Below, in pieces: positions 31,573 through 41,503 of a stretch of 64,000 nucleotides of DNA. The position numbers and the translations under genes are program-made. Position 1 is the first letter of the stretch. Each line of letters starts with the position of its first letter. The stretch lies in the NCBI GenBank assembly GCA_027577595.1, contig JANBRJ010000016.1, forward strand, positions 124,001 through 188,000. The letters run 5' to 3'. Below the pieces are notes generated by a model. That model had not been told where the DNA came from, did no database searches, and was given only the letters and a program-made list of their open reading frames with translations. Origin of the DNA: Coemansia sp. RSA 487. Its lineage: Eukaryota > Kickxellomycota > Kickxellomycetes > Kickxellales > Kickxellaceae.

Positions 31573-33291
31573 TTACTGGATACCACCTATTGTTTGGCCC
31601 TTTATGCGGCGCTCATCTCGATGGCACTGGCCTATATTGACTGTACGGGCAAGACGGATCAGATCCTCGTTGGTTTGGCGAGAAACAGCACGCTCCAGAC
31701 GTAGAAATGCCTTGCTGAACAAAAGTAGCTCTTCAAGATTCATCATGTGTGCTACAAATGATATTAGGGCATCTAGCGGGCCCTTGACCCACGTTCCAGC
31801 CTCGCCAAACGCAGAATCCAGCCACATACGCTTCATCGTCACGTTGTAGGCAATGGCTTCGAGCTGTGGATAGACGTGGGCGCCAGATAGAGTTGCATGT
31901 ATGTCCTCCAGCTCAGGCATCCTTGCCAGCAAGAGCTGCAAGTCACAGAGACCAATGACCCAGGTTGCTATATTGAGCTCGCGTAATCTGTGATAAGATG
32001 ACATGAGCTTCAGCGGTGTGTATCTTGCGTAGAAGGACGACCAGTTTCGGTACTCTCTCAGCGACTCGATGGATATTGCGGAGTTGAGGATACGCGATAG
32101 ACTAGGTTCAGCGGTGTCTGATCCGGGTCCAAACGACAAGTGGCTGTGCTGAATCAGATGGAGGTGCTTGAGGTTCGGCAAATGCCGACGTGCTTCCAAA
32201 ATTACAGCCTCATTGACGCAATCCAATTCTAAATGCGTTAAGCAGGGAAGCACATACATCAAGAGCCGCTTGGCAAGCCATTGGCGCGCAGCAGGATCCA
32301 GCCGGGCAGCCACGCCCCTTATACCCCTTCCATTCGCCGGTTCAATGGCAAAGCGCATACGCTCGAGTTGCAGGAACTCGCATTGGCGTGGGTGCCACCC
32401 TGGATTGGCGCCAAGAGTATCAGAAAGCGTGAAACGCAAGTGCTTCAGCTTGGGAAAGACAGACAGGTGTTTATTGTGGCTGTGTCTTGAGGGAATCCGC
32501 TCCGGCCAAAGGACCCTGCATATTGCGGCAAGGCAGGCATTTCCGAGATCAAGGTACTCGAGTGACCAGGCAGTACGTTGGATAAGCTGGACAGCCAGCG
32601 ACTCCTCCGCCAGGCCCGGGCAACGGAACGTCAGAGTCGATATGTGCGTGGGCATCTGCGGATCGATTAAAATAGGATCAAGCGCCTTTGCGCTTGTGTA
32701 AACATAGGCCAGATCAGCAGACAGGCTCAGGGCGTTAGGGAATGCTCCTGACAGAGCCCCGTACTCGGACATCGATATCCTTGTATCATTCCCCATACAC
32801 AGCCCAAGCCAGCTGATCCTGGCGCGCACGTCCTCAGGCAAGTGGTACATTGCGCGAGCCACGCTACGGAATGACATGTAGTTCTCGGGGATGTTGATTA
32901 GGATTCGTCGCATATGGCGAATGCACTCGTCAGGAATCAGTAGGACATTAGTCTTGCCGTCGTACAAAGCAGTTCGGTAGAACTCGGGAAGCAGAAGGCG
33001 CCGCCAGCTCCGTTTAGTCTGTACCATTGCAGGGCAGCACCTCCGAATCATTGTAGCTAGCAGCGGAAGACTGAAACTGTGCAGGTGTCTTTGCTGGAGA
33101 TGGTACAGTAAGTAGTTGTTCGCCTCGACGAGTCCCGATGCATGATGGAATATGGAGCTGAGCAGAAGCTCTGGAAGGCTATCTAGACCGTATAGGAGCT
33201 GCTCGAGCTTGGTCCTGCTTCGAGTTGTTGTAGCGGCCTTGCACTGGTCGTAGTCTATATTCTTCTTGCCACTGATTCTTCTTTTCTTCAT
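31573..33291 (-). CDS. F-box/LRR-like protein with divergent F-box
   Basis: An intronless protein of 572 residues. Near residues 33-60 a degenerate F-box-like segment is visible (LDSLPELLLSSIFHHASG), followed by SFSLPLLATMIRRCCPAMVQ and KRSWRRLLLPEFYRTALY, the style of Kickxellales F-box proteins. The remainder is a run of Leu-rich units, for example ISTLTFRCPGLAEESLAVQLI, SLEYLDLGNACLAAI, FPKLKHLRFTLSD, LPCLTHLELDCVNEAV, LPNLKHLHLIQHSHLS and MNLEELLLFSKAFLRLE, clearly forming an LRR arc. A basic, probably nuclear-targeting N-terminus (MKKRRISGKKN) precedes the F-box region. A role as an SCF substrate receptor is inferred. The gene is co-directional with the INTS5-like gene. Confidence 0.75.
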   Translation of the reverse strand: MKKRRISGKKNIDYDQCKAATTTRSRTKLEQLLYGLDSLPELLLSSIFHHASGLVEANNYLLYHLQQRHLHSFSLPLLATMIRRCCPAMVQTKRSWRRLLLPEFYRTALYDGKTNVLLIPDECIRHMRRILINIPENYMSFRSVARAMYHLPEDVRARISWLGLCMGNDTRISMSEYGALSGAFPNALSLSADLAYVYTSAKALDPILIDPQMPTHISTLTFRCPGLAEESLAVQLIQRTAWSLEYLDLGNACLAAICRVLWPERIPSRHSHNKHLSVFPKLKHLRFTLSDTLGANPGWHPRQCEFLQLERMRFAIEPANGRGIRGVAARLDPAARQWLAKRLLMYVLPCLTHLELDCVNEAVILEARRHLPNLKHLHLIQHSHLSFGPGSDTAEPSLSRILNSAISIESLREYRNWSSFYARYTPLKLMSSYHRLRELNIATWVIGLCDLQLLLARMPELEDIHATLSGAHVYPQLEAIAYNVTMKRMWLDSAFGEAGTWVKGPLDALISFVAHMMNLEELLLFSKAFLRLERAVSRQTNEDLIRLARTVNIGQCHRDERRIKGQTIGGIQ

Positions 33292-33656
33292 AGGAGCAGG
33301 CTTGTTATTTAAGTTTGTTGCCTTTTGTCTTTCTTCCTTTTGGCTAGAGCTTTATGATGGTTTATATCTGAATATTGGGCAAGGGATGTAGAATAGTTTA
33401 GTTTTTTTATTTGTCTTTGTATAAAATAAGGGGTCAAGGAGTTTTACTTTTAAATCTAGCAAAAGAAAAGGCTAAAAGGCTCTACTCGAATATACATACA
33501 CTATACTTTTACAGTGACAGCCAGTGGAGCAGTGTCAGGCAACAAAGCCAGTAAAGCGAACCCCCCATCCCATCCCAAGAACTAGCGTCAACCTTTCATA
33601 ACCATACCTTCTTGTGCCGATCAAGCCAAAGAGGCGCAAGACCCGCGCGACAGAGC
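33292..33656. other. Spacer between F-box gene and PRP18
   Basis: 365 bp, AT-rich near the F-box gene start and with a short C-rich run near 33570. It probably contains the F-box gene promoter and the PRP18 3' UTR. No gene is seen. Confidence 0.55.
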
Positions 33657-34838
33657 TCAGCCCATCATTTTAGCCAGATCAGTAGGAGGGTACTTTGTCT
33701 GGGCAAAGCGCATCAGCCGCTTGAGTGACTGGATCCACTTGCGCTGCACCTCGTTGTTAAGTACATGTGCGACCTTGTTGGCGTTGATGTTCTCACGCGC
33801 AGCTCTTGCGTGAATCCCGACCTGAGTGACGCCGATGGGCCACGGCGCATTGCCAACAGAGAGCTGGAGGTATGCATCGTTTGCCTTCATGTACTCCCTG
33901 TCCAGTAGATTCCGTGCAATCTCGGTGATCCGCGCAAGAACATCAGCAGGCACCTTCCTGGATTTGAGGTTGCGGAAGAGTGGTTTGAGGTACTCGGCCG
34001 ACTGGCGCTGCGTGGCGGCCGCCAACTTACCCTCGGCTGACCTGCGATCATCGTCGGCACGCGTAGCCAAGTAGTCATCCCACTCGTACAGAAGCCGCTT
34101 CAGGTACACGTACAAGAGCGTATGCAATCGGTCAATGTCTGTGCGCAGCAGATAGGGCGATATGTCGGAGACATCGTAGTCCAGGAGCATCTGGTACTTG
34201 TTCTGCCGCTTTTCCTTCTCGTCGTCGCCCATCCGGGCCTGGCGTTTGAGGTCTTCGAGCATGGTGCCGGCCTCGACTTGTGCAAGGACGCGCCGGAATT
34301 CGTTCTGCTGGCCGCTGGCTCGCTTTTCCTCCGACAGCTCCAAGTGCCGCAGCCGCTTCCTCCGTTGTCCATCAGTCTCTCCAAACAGCCGGATGGGTTC
34401 ACCACGCGCACGCAGCCGCTTAATAACCTCGTCTGCGCTCATTGTACCGAGTGATTTTCCATTTTCCTCGTCACCATCACCATCATCGTCTTTGATAGAC
34501 TGGCTTCGTGCTTGGTCGGATGTTGCTTCCTGTCCACGGTTCTTGCGCAGTACGTACTTTGAGCTGTCGGCCGCTGTGCTGTTGTGCGATTGGGATTGGC
34601 TGCTTTGATGTTGCTTGTCTGCTGCTGCTGCGGCAGCGGCTGTTGATTCTGGGTCTATATCTGATGTGCTGTTCAAATCGGCAACACGCACGTATTTCTT
34701 TGTGTGCTTCCTTTGTGTAGACTCGCTTGACAACCCCTCATCATTATTGTTTGTGTTGTGTTCGTCCTCACGTGCTCGCTTGTATAGGTTCTTTCTCTTC
34801 CTGACCTCCTGGCTTATGGCTTCCTTTAAAAAGTCCAT
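33657..34838 (-). CDS. PRP18: Pre-mRNA splicing factor Prp18
   Basis: A protein of 393 residues. Prp18 acts with Slu7 at the second catalytic step of splicing, on the U5 snRNP. The start is the ATG at 34838 (MDFLKEAISQEVRKRKNLYK), the typical Prp18 N-terminus; the frame upstream is Phe/Leu-rich leader. Residues 30-125 are disordered (Ser/Gln/Ala). A PRP4/SFM-type motif follows near 130-160 (VIKRLRARGEPIRLFGETDG, then RRKRLRHLEL). The Prp18 domain fills the C-terminal half, with YDVSDISPYLLRTDI, VYLKRLLYEWDDYLATR, EYLKPLFRNLKSRKVPADVL, the conserved loop GNAPWPIGVTQVGIHARAAREN and WIQSLKRLMRFAQTKYPP. It is slightly longer than human PRPF18 (342). It is intronless and divergent from the LPLAT gene. 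Confidence 0.96.
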   Translation of the reverse strand: MDFLKEAISQEVRKRKNLYKRAREDEHNTNNNDEGLSSESTQRKHTKKYVRVADLNSTSDIDPESTAAAAAAADKQHQSSQSQSHNSTAADSSKYVLRKNRGQEATSDQARSQSIKDDDGDGDEENGKSLGTMSADEVIKRLRARGEPIRLFGETDGQRRKRLRHLELSEEKRASGQQNEFRRVLAQVEAGTMLEDLKRQARMGDDEKEKRQNKYQMLLDYDVSDISPYLLRTDIDRLHTLLYVYLKRLLYEWDDYLATRADDDRRSAEGKLAAATQRQSAEYLKPLFRNLKSRKVPADVLARITEIARNLLDREYMKANDAYLQLSVGNAPWPIGVTQVGIHARAARENINANKVAHVLNNEVQRKWIQSLKRLMRFAQTKYPPTDLAKMMG

Positions 34839-35202
34839 CTGTCTTTGCAAGAATAAAATAATGTACACGTAGCAGAATAAAAACGAAAACTTGAAAAGTA
34901 GTGAAAGAGTGCTTTTGTAAAAAAAAAAAACGAAAAATTCCAGCAATACAATAATCCCTTGCCAGCTGTGGTCAGTGCACAGTTATACGAAACCGCAGAA
35001 AATTCATGTGAGCAAAAAAGTATTTAAACAGTTCTCCTTTTCTCTGCCTAATCCTTTTTTCGATGAGCCAATATCAAAGTCTTTCAATGTGATATTCGCC
35101 CATTCCATCTTTTTCTCTTCTCCTCTCTTCTTTCTTACACCTTTTTTCACACCTAGTCTTTTTATCGTATTAGTAGGGGGGAATTCAAGTGTTCAACTTC
35201 AA
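34839..35202. promoter_or_regulatory. Divergent promoter, PRP18 / acyltransferase
   Basis: A 364-bp spacer between divergent genes. It contains an A-run at 34919-34930 and CT-rich leader sequence before the acyltransferase ATG. No gene is seen. Confidence 0.5.
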
Positions 35203-36267
35203 ATGGAGAAATACTCAAAGTGGCGGGACCAAGGGACTGGCATTCAGCCATTTCTTCAGCCAGTGCCAGCACGGTCGGAGAAGCAAGGACTGAAGGTCGT
35301 TCTGAATGCAGCAAAGAAGTATATTGTCGGACCAGTTGTAGCAACGATGCGGCTGGCGTTACTCGGCGCGCTAGCGGTAGTCGATGCAGCCACAGCAGCG
35401 GTTGGCGCACTTGTCGTGGTACCGAGCATCAAACGCATGTGGACCTGGTGCACACGCAGCGTGTGGGCTCGCATGGCGCTTTTGGTTCTCGGGTTCTATT
35501 CGGTCGACACAAAGACGGTGAGCTTGCAAAAGGGACGGCGCGACGCAAGAAAAAACGCAGCTAGTAAGAAAGGCGGTGTGCGGTCGGGCGACATCATCGT
35601 TGCCAACCACGCATCGTACGTGGATATCTTATATCTGGTGGCTAAGTACGCGCCTGTGTTTGTGGAGCTGGATAACGCAACCATGTGTGCGCGGCCGATC
35701 TCGATGTGGACGGCACTGCGGGCGCCTGCGCAAATGACGCCGGCGCTTCTGCAGGCAAAGGACGCACGCCCGCTCAAGACCATAACGGAAGAGGCACGCG
35801 CCAAGCGCTGCGGCCCTGTGGTTGTTTTCCCTGAGAACGCAACAACCAACGGGCGCGCACTGCTGCAGCTGCTGCCTGTCTTTGGCGAGTACGGCAACCT
35901 GGACGAAAAATCAAACATCCATATTGTGGCATTCAAGTACCCGTTCCAGTCGTTCAGCCCCGCGTACTCGGTTGGAAACCAGGCCGCACATCTGTTTGGC
36001 CTGTGCTGCCAATTCTACAACTCAATCACTGTGCGGGTCCTCGATCCTAACGAGGCACCGCGTGTTGCGGACTCGCCCATGTTCTGCGACTCGTCAGAGG
36101 CAGAGCCCGTCGACATTGATGAGGATGTTGGCGAGAAACTCCTCCAGCTCTCACGTCTGCGCATGACAAAGATGACAGCCATGGATAAGCGCGATTTCTT
36201 GACATTCTACCACAAACGCGCCAAAGGATATGGCAAAAATGCGAATGGCCGCCCGGTAACCATCTAA
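35203..36267 (+). CDS. LPLAT-family acyltransferase (Loa1/Vps66-like)
   Basis: A protein of 354 residues of the lysophospholipid acyltransferase family, likely acylating lysophosphatidic acid or a related lysolipid at the ER or lipid droplet. The start was chosen at the ATG of MEKYSKWRDQG; the frame upstream is leader. There are two hydrophobic stretches at about 40-75 and 85-102. The catalytic HX4D motif is in VANHASYVDILYL (His near residue 136). The second LPLAT block reads VVFPENATTNGRALLQ, with the ENATTNG form seen in the Loa1/Vps66 subgroup rather than EGTRS. A third conserved patch IVAFKYPFQSFSP follows. The C-terminus has RLRMTKMTAMDKRDFLTFY. It is intronless and co-directional with PEPCK. 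The substrate is inferred from the subgroup, not shown. Confidence 0.85.
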   Translation: MEKYSKWRDQGTGIQPFLQPVPARSEKQGLKVVLNAAKKYIVGPVVATMRLALLGALAVVDAATAAVGALVVVPSIKRMWTWCTRSVWARMALLVLGFYSVDTKTVSLQKGRRDARKNAASKKGGVRSGDIIVANHASYVDILYLVAKYAPVFVELDNATMCARPISMWTALRAPAQMTPALLQAKDARPLKTITEEARAKRCGPVVVFPENATTNGRALLQLLPVFGEYGNLDEKSNIHIVAFKYPFQSFSPAYSVGNQAAHLFGLCCQFYNSITVRVLDPNEAPRVADSPMFCDSSEAEPVDIDEDVGEKLLQLSRLRMTKMTAMDKRDFLTFYHKRAKGYGKNANGRPVTI

Positions 36268-36787
36268 AAACTCTTTTGTTTCTAACAGTATTTGTCGGTT
36301 TGTGATTCTTCAAAATGCTCCATTTCGTATTCAAGATCCATCCCCGCGGTTTGCCGTTTTGGCACATGCTCCCACTTTTGAGCTTGGCAGAGAAAGAGCA
36401 TGATGGTCCAGACACTGTGGCACATGATCGGAAAAAACCAATGAAAGAAGCAAAAATGTCTGCAGTATGCTGATGTCATCGCCCAAGCTGAGAAAATCGA
36501 ATCGTATGAACAATTTGTTCAACATAAGACCATGGGAACAAAGGAAACGTCAATTTACTCATTGGAACATACCCCTTTGGATCGCATGAGGTAAACACAA
36601 GACGCGGTGAAGGAATTAGAGAATTTCCTGTTAGAAGGTAACCCTGCCATCTGTTTCTTTTTTTCCTCTCCATTTTGTATTTATTGCTTCAGTCGCCGGT
36701 TCTCTATGTATTTTTTTTTATTTTCTTGTCTCCTTTCCTTTTCAATAACAGTATTCTCTGGATCTCAAAATAGCCATAACGAAAACA
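36268..36787. other. Spacer/promoter upstream of PEPCK
   Basis: 520 bp. A possible 5' UTR intron is visible: an AAG/GTAACC donor near 36637 and an AATAACAG acceptor near 36751, with a pyrimidine tract between. If real, it changes only the leader, because no extended conserved coding precedes the PEPCK ATG. Confidence 0.4.
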
Positions 36788-38641
36788 ATGATGCGCTGCC
36801 ACTTGTCCCTTGCAGGCTGTGGCACTCTTACCGCGGTACTACATCGCCAACTAGCTGCAGTCACTGCAGCTAAATCCACAACGCATCCGATGATCTGGTC
36901 TCCGACGCAAATATCGGGCAAACGGCCAGCAGCACGATCGTACTCGCAGGCGGCCAAAACACAAAAGCACACGAATGTCAGCAAAGAGCACAGCATACAT
37001 AGATCGCCGCAATACGATGCTCTTAATGGCAATGGCACAGATGCCGGGCGTTTTGAAGACTCCTTGAAGCGTGCAGGGATTGATCTGCTGCGGGCTGAGA
37101 TCCGCCGCAATGCGTCTACTGCGCAGCTGTACGAAGACGCGGTGCGCCACGAGACAGGCTCAGCCATCTCGTCAACCGGCGCACTGGTTGCCCAGTCAGG
37201 CAAGAAAACGGGCCGCTCGCCGCGCGACAAGCGAATCGTCGAGGAAGAATCAACTGTAGACGACGTTTGGTGGGGCCCTGTGAACAAGAAGCTCTCCAAA
37301 GAGCCCTTTGCCATCAACCACCAGGGCGCCATCAACTACCTCAACACGCGCGACAAGCTGTACGTCTTTGACGGATATGCCGGATGGGACCCCAAGTACC
37401 GCATCAAGGTGCGTGTCGTGTGTGCCCGCGCCTACCACGCACTGTTCATGAACAACATGCTTATCCGTCCGACACAGGAGGAGCTCGACAGCTTTGGCGA
37501 GCCCGATTTCACCATCATCAACGCAGGCCAGTTCCCTGCAAACAGCTTCACCACCGGCATGAGCAGCAGCACCAGCGTTGCGATCAGCTTCGAGCGCAAG
37601 CAGATGGTGATTCTGGGCACCGAGTACGCCGGCGAGATGAAGAAGGGCGTGTTCACAGTGATGCACTACTTGATGCCGAAGGCTGGCGTCCTCTCGCTGC
37701 ACTCGTCGTGCAATGAGGGTCCCGACGGCGACGTATCGCTGTTCTTCGGCTTGTCGGGCACCGGAAAGACCACGCTTTCCGCCGATCCGCAGCGTCTGCT
37801 GATTGGCGACGACGAGCATGTGTGGACCGAGACCGGGGTCTTCAACATCGAGGGCGGGTGCTACGCAAAGACCATCGACCTCTCTGCCGAGAAGGAGCCC
37901 GAGATCTTTGACGCTATCCGGTTCGGCTCAGTTCTGGAGAACGTCATCTACGACAAGCACACCCGCGTCGTCGACTACACAGACAAGTCCATCACTGAGA
38001 ACACGCGGTGCGCGTACCCGATCGAGTACATCCCCAACGCCAAGATCCCGTGCGTCGGCAACAGCCCCAAGAACATTGTGCTTCTGACATGCGATGCCTT
38101 TGGCGTTCTCCCTCCAGTTGCCAAGCTGACGCCTGCGCAGGCAATGTACCACTTCATTTCGGGATACACCGCCAAGATCGCTGGTACCGAGGAGGGCGTC
38201 ACAGAACCCGAGGCCACGTTCTCTGCCTGCTTCGGCCAGCCGTTCCTTGTGTGGCACCCGGTCAAGTACGCGCAGATGCTTGCACAAAAAATGCAAGAGA
38301 ATAACGTCAACGTTTGGCTGGTCAACACCGGCTGGAGCGGTGGTGCTTACGGCATTGGCAAGCGCATCCCACTCAAGTACTCGCGTGCCATCATCGACGC
38401 CATCCACTCGGGCGAGCTCGAGAAGGCTGACTATGTCAACTACGGTGTCTTTAACCTCCAGATCCCCACCGCCGTCACCAACGTTCCTGCAAAGGTCCTT
38501 GATCCGTCGCAGGCGTGGCAGGGCTCGGCTGCAGAGTTCGACGACACCATCAACAAACTTGCGCAGCTGTTCCAGGCAAACTTTAAGGAGCACGCTGATA
38601 GAGCTACTCCTGAGATTATTACAGGCGGGCCGGCATTATGA
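36788..38641 (+). CDS. PCK1: Phosphoenolpyruvate carboxykinase (ATP), with leader-like N-terminus
   Basis: Converts oxaloacetate and ATP to phosphoenolpyruvate and CO2, the committing step of gluconeogenesis. The protein is 617 residues, about 68 longer than yeast Pck1 (549). The core is textbook: [53 protein letters not shown], the P-loop [14 protein letters not shown] (near 321), [31 protein letters not shown] and [14 protein letters not shown]. All belong to the ATP-dependent class. The additional N-terminus opens [14 protein letters not shown] and runs to [15 protein letters not shown]. It is rich in Arg, Ala, Ser and Thr, lacks acidic residues for about 60 positions and contains an R-x-Y-S processing-like site, so it resembles a mitochondrial presequence. 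Fungal PEPCK is normally cytosolic. The alternative is initiation at an internal Met (near 35) or an unconserved tail. Confidence 0.97.
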   Translation: MMRCHLSLAGCGTLTAVLHRQLAAVTAAKSTTHPMIWSPTQISGKRPAARSYSQAAKTQKHTNVSKEHSIHRSPQYDALNGNGTDAGRFEDSLKRAGIDLLRAEIRRNASTAQLYEDAVRHETGSAISSTGALVAQSGKKTGRSPRDKRIVEEESTVDDVWWGPVNKKLSKEPFAINHQGAINYLNTRDKLYVFDGYAGWDPKYRIKVRVVCARAYHALFMNNMLIRPTQEELDSFGEPDFTIINAGQFPANSFTTGMSSSTSVAISFERKQMVILGTEYAGEMKKGVFTVMHYLMPKAGVLSLHSSCNEGPDGDVSLFFGLSGTGKTTLSADPQRLLIGDDEHVWTETGVFNIEGGCYAKTIDLSAEKEPEIFDAIRFGSVLENVIYDKHTRVVDYTDKSITENTRCAYPIEYIPNAKIPCVGNSPKNIVLLTCDAFGVLPPVAKLTPAQAMYHFISGYTAKIAGTEEGVTEPEATFSACFGQPFLVWHPVKYAQMLAQKMQENNVNVWLVNTGWSGGAYGIGKRIPLKYSRAIIDAIHSGELEKADYVNYGVFNLQIPTAVTNVPAKVLDPSQAWQGSAAEFDDTINKLAQLFQANFKEHADRATPEIITGGPAL

Positions 38642-38956
38642 AGAGTAGGCAAGGAAAGCAGGCATTGAAAGAACCGCACACTTGCGAAAGATACAAAAAA
38701 TTCACCGCTTTTTGATCGATTTGCAGTCCATGTCTTTTGGTCACAGCTCTTTTGGTCACAATCGAGAAATGGGAAATGCATCATCCCCCGATCCTCTTGC
38801 GCAATTGCTCATTAGCTAAACTCTTGTGAAAGAAAAAGCTGAATGCTTTTACTGTCTGTTTTATCTTTTCTTTCTCTCTTTTCTCTTGCTTGATTTGGTC
38901 AAAAAGCCTTTTATCTCCTTTATTTATCATTAATACAGACGCTACATTAATAACAG
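38642..38956. other. Spacer/promoter upstream of HOM6
   Basis: 315 bp with a CT-rich block at 38855-38890, characteristic of fungal core promoters, just before the HOM6 ATG. No gene is seen. Confidence 0.55.
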
Positions 38957-40063
38957 ATGCTTAACGTCGCTATTGTCGGACCCGGTCTTGTTGGCGCTGC
39001 CCTAGTCGAGCAGCTCGTCGCTCATGCACAGTCGCCGCGCTTCTCGTCTCTACCCATCGCCATTGTTGGCCTAATCAACTCAAAGAAGATGGCCGTCTCA
39101 TCGACCCCCTTCTCTGCCACCGATCTTGCAGACTGGAAGACAAAGATCCTCGCAAGCTCTGCGGCACCGGCCGATCTCGCGCAGTTTGCCGAGAAGCTAG
39201 CTGCAATTAAGGGTGCCACTGCTGTTGTCGACTGCACTTCCAGCGAGTCCGTTGCTGAGCAGTATCCAACATGGCTCGCCAAGGGGCTCCATGTGGTCAC
39301 GCCCAACAAAAAGGCGTTCTCCAGCGACATCTCGCTGTTCCAGAAGATCAAAGAGCTGTCGTCGTCGCCACAAGGCCCTTCAGTGTACCACGAGGCTACT
39401 GTGGGTGCTGGTCTTCCGATCCTGTCGACGCTCAACGACCTTGTCCGCACAGGCGACAGGATCGTCAAAGTCGAAGGCATTTTCTCGGGCACTCTGTCGT
39501 ATCTGTTCAACAACTTCTCGATCCCTGGCGCTACGCAAAAGTTCTCCGACTGCGTGGCGGTGGCCAAGGCCAGCGGGTACACGGAGCCCGACCCCCGCGA
39601 TGACCTGAATGGAATGGACGTGGCGCGCAAGGTGACGATCCTTGGACGCGCCGCTGGGCTCCTTGGCATTGGTATCGACACGCTGCCTGTCGAGAACATT
39701 GTGCCCGAGGCCCTGCGCACCGTCTCGACGGCTGACGAGTTCATGAATAGGCTGCCTGAGTTTGACGACCATTTCAAGAAGCTCAACGATGAGGCGCTGG
39801 AGTCTGGCTCCGTTCTCCGCTATGTCGGAACTGTCGATGGTTCAGGCTCCCAAAGCAGCGTCAAGCTGGCGCGGTTCCCGCTGGACCACCCGTTTGCAGC
39901 TCTCAAGGGTAGCGATAACATCATTGCCTTTACTACTGAGAGATTCCCGATTCCCCTTATCGTCCAGGGAGCTGGCGCTGGAGCTGCTGTCACCGCATTT
40001 GGTATCTTTGCCGACCTTATCAAGGTGTGCGAGCGTTTTGGCATTCCATCTGCTCAACTGTGA
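38957..40063 (+). CDS. HOM6: Homoserine dehydrogenase
   Basis: A protein of 368 residues, similar to yeast Hom6 (359). It reduces aspartate semialdehyde to homoserine with NAD(P)H in the threonine/methionine pathway. The N-terminal Rossmann fold has VGPGLVGAALVEQL (GxGxxG). VVDCTSSESVAEQYP and GLHVVTPNKKAFSS continue the nucleotide-binding domain. The catalytic region has YHEATVGAGLPILSTLNDL, GIFSGTLSYLFNNF, YTEPDPRDDLNGMDVARK with the key Asp and Lys, and KVTILGR. The C-terminus closes the fold with VQGAGAGAAVTAFGIFADL. It is a monofunctional, fungal-type enzyme without an aspartokinase or ACT domain. Single exon; convergent with the candidate securin gene. Confidence 0.98.
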   Translation: MLNVAIVGPGLVGAALVEQLVAHAQSPRFSSLPIAIVGLINSKKMAVSSTPFSATDLADWKTKILASSAAPADLAQFAEKLAAIKGATAVVDCTSSESVAEQYPTWLAKGLHVVTPNKKAFSSDISLFQKIKELSSSPQGPSVYHEATVGAGLPILSTLNDLVRTGDRIVKVEGIFSGTLSYLFNNFSIPGATQKFSDCVAVAKASGYTEPDPRDDLNGMDVARKVTILGRAAGLLGIGIDTLPVENIVPEALRTVSTADEFMNRLPEFDDHFKKLNDEALESGSVLRYVGTVDGSGSQSSVKLARFPLDHPFAALKGSDNIIAFTTERFPIPLIVQGAGAGAAVTAFGIFADLIKVCERFGIPSAQL

Positions 40064-40269
40064 TTTCAAGGAGCATTTTTATTATATTAAATGCTTGTGA
40101 GATCTAAACACAAAAAAAAAGCAAACAAGTAGCGCAGTGGTGAGACGTAAAAGTAACTTGTTATGTCGAGGGCTGTTTGATAGGTCTTGTACAGAAGGAA
40201 GAAAAGAATATTTGCAAATGCATACTAGAAGGAAAATATAATGTCGGACAGGTTTTTTCGTTTGGTTAT

Positions 40270-41061
40270 TTAACGTTTGCGCTTGAGATGAGGAATACGC
40301 GACGGATACAACGAGTGCGCAACAAGCGGGACGGGCTTGCACTCAAGTTGTGAGAAAACAAACGATCCTGGCCGCGGTATATTCGATTTGCCCAGACCCA
40401 AAAAGTATTTCTGCGGCTGCTGAGTAAACAACGGAATATCAAGCATCGGCTCGAGGCCCAGGTCTAGTTGCGGCAGTTGCCTTGCGCGCATATTGGATGT
40501 AGAAAGCTGTGTTATCGGTACCAATGCAACGTCTAGATCGCAGCCAAACTCGTCCAGCGCACTAAGTGGCGGTGATATGGACCGTGTGGGTGGCGCGTAC
40601 TCGGGCTCCAGCAGCTCCAAGATCCCTACTGGTTCTTGTTGCTTTACGTTTTCCTTTGCTTGGCTTCTTGTGAACGCGTTGCTGCTCTTACTGATATTGG
40701 GTGTAAACAACAATCCCTGCCGACGCTTCTTGATGGTCATCGTTGCCTTTTCTTGCCTCTGGACAGTGGATATTTGCGGAAGCTGCTGTGGCTTCATTGA
40801 TGGCGTTTGTGCACTGGTATCGCGAAGCCCCATCCGCGTTGCGGGCTGCTTTCCGTCAAGCGCTCCCTTCTTGCCAGGTGTCATCGTGTTCGGGTGCATT
40901 GGTGTGCCAAATGGCACCGTTGCCTTTCCCGTGCCTTTGGTCGGATGCAGTGCATTGTTGGTTGCTCCTCCCTTGCCGCCTAAAAGGCCGGGTTTGCCTG
41001 CTCGGGCAACGCTGCCCAGCACAGTGTTTTCTTTGTTTTGATTATGTATCGAACCAAACAT
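40270..41061 (-). CDS. Candidate securin (Pds1/Cut2-like)
   Basis: An intronless, disordered, basic-then-acidic protein of 263 residues. The start is the ATG of MFGSIHNQNKENTVLG. It has a KEN box at residues 10-12 (NKEN), a second KEN (AKEN) near 140, and a full destruction box matching RxxLxxxxN (RQGLLFTPN) near 117-125. All are degrons used by the anaphase-promoting complex. A short conserved-looking motif, EPEYAPPTRSISPP, follows near 155; it resembles the E-x-EYxPP segment by which fungal securins contact separase. The middle acidic/Leu-rich part (ALDEFGCDLDVALVP) and a basic C-terminus (PHLKRKR) fit a securin layout (KEN, D-box, separase-binding segment). Securin inhibits and chaperones separase until anaphase. 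The assignment rests on motif order, since securins share little overall sequence. Confidence 0.6.
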   Translation of the reverse strand: MFGSIHNQNKENTVLGSVARAGKPGLLGGKGGATNNALHPTKGTGKATVPFGTPMHPNTMTPGKKGALDGKQPATRMGLRDTSAQTPSMKPQQLPQISTVQRQEKATMTIKKRRQGLLFTPNISKSSNAFTRSQAKENVKQQEPVGILELLEPEYAPPTRSISPPLSALDEFGCDLDVALVPITQLSTSNMRARQLPQLDLGLEPMLDIPLFTQQPQKYFLGLGKSNIPRPGSFVFSQLECKPVPLVAHSLYPSRIPHLKRKR

Positions 41062-41503
41062 TATCTTTAAAAATGTATATATCTTACACGATGTTAAAGG
41101 GTGGGTTATGTAAACTTGACGAAAGGAGTGTATTTGACAGGGAAATAAAAGATAAAATAAAACAAAAGAAAAGTGAAATAAAACTCCGTACAAGCTGCTT
41201 CATATTTTATAAGGGTCCATTTGTCAGGAGAAGGGAAGGTAATGTAAACAAAAGCAAATTGTTTACTTTATGAACAGAGCCTCATTAAACATAACAACGC
41301 TGTGGCCAATGGGCATTGAGTCTGCCAGGATACAAATCCGCGGATCAATGGATGTAATCAACGATTTTTTATATGCTCCTCCGCTGCTAAAACCTTCTTG
41401 CACTTGTAGCTTTTGCTTCTTCTGCAATTTCATTTACGCGGTATTCTGTTTAATTATTGCACACCTTGCCGATTGAAAGCCATTCTTATTGTAATTGCTG
41501 AAA
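41062..41503. promoter_or_regulatory. Divergent promoter, securin candidate / CCNDBP1-like
   Basis: A 442-bp AT-rich spacer between divergent genes. It contains a small cluster of A-rich runs (41140-41180) and a CT-rich leader before the rightward gene. No gene is seen. Confidence 0.5.

Noticed and set aside
37928-38593. 221-codon minus-strand frame in PEPCK
   Set aside because: Shadow of the certain PEPCK coding strand.
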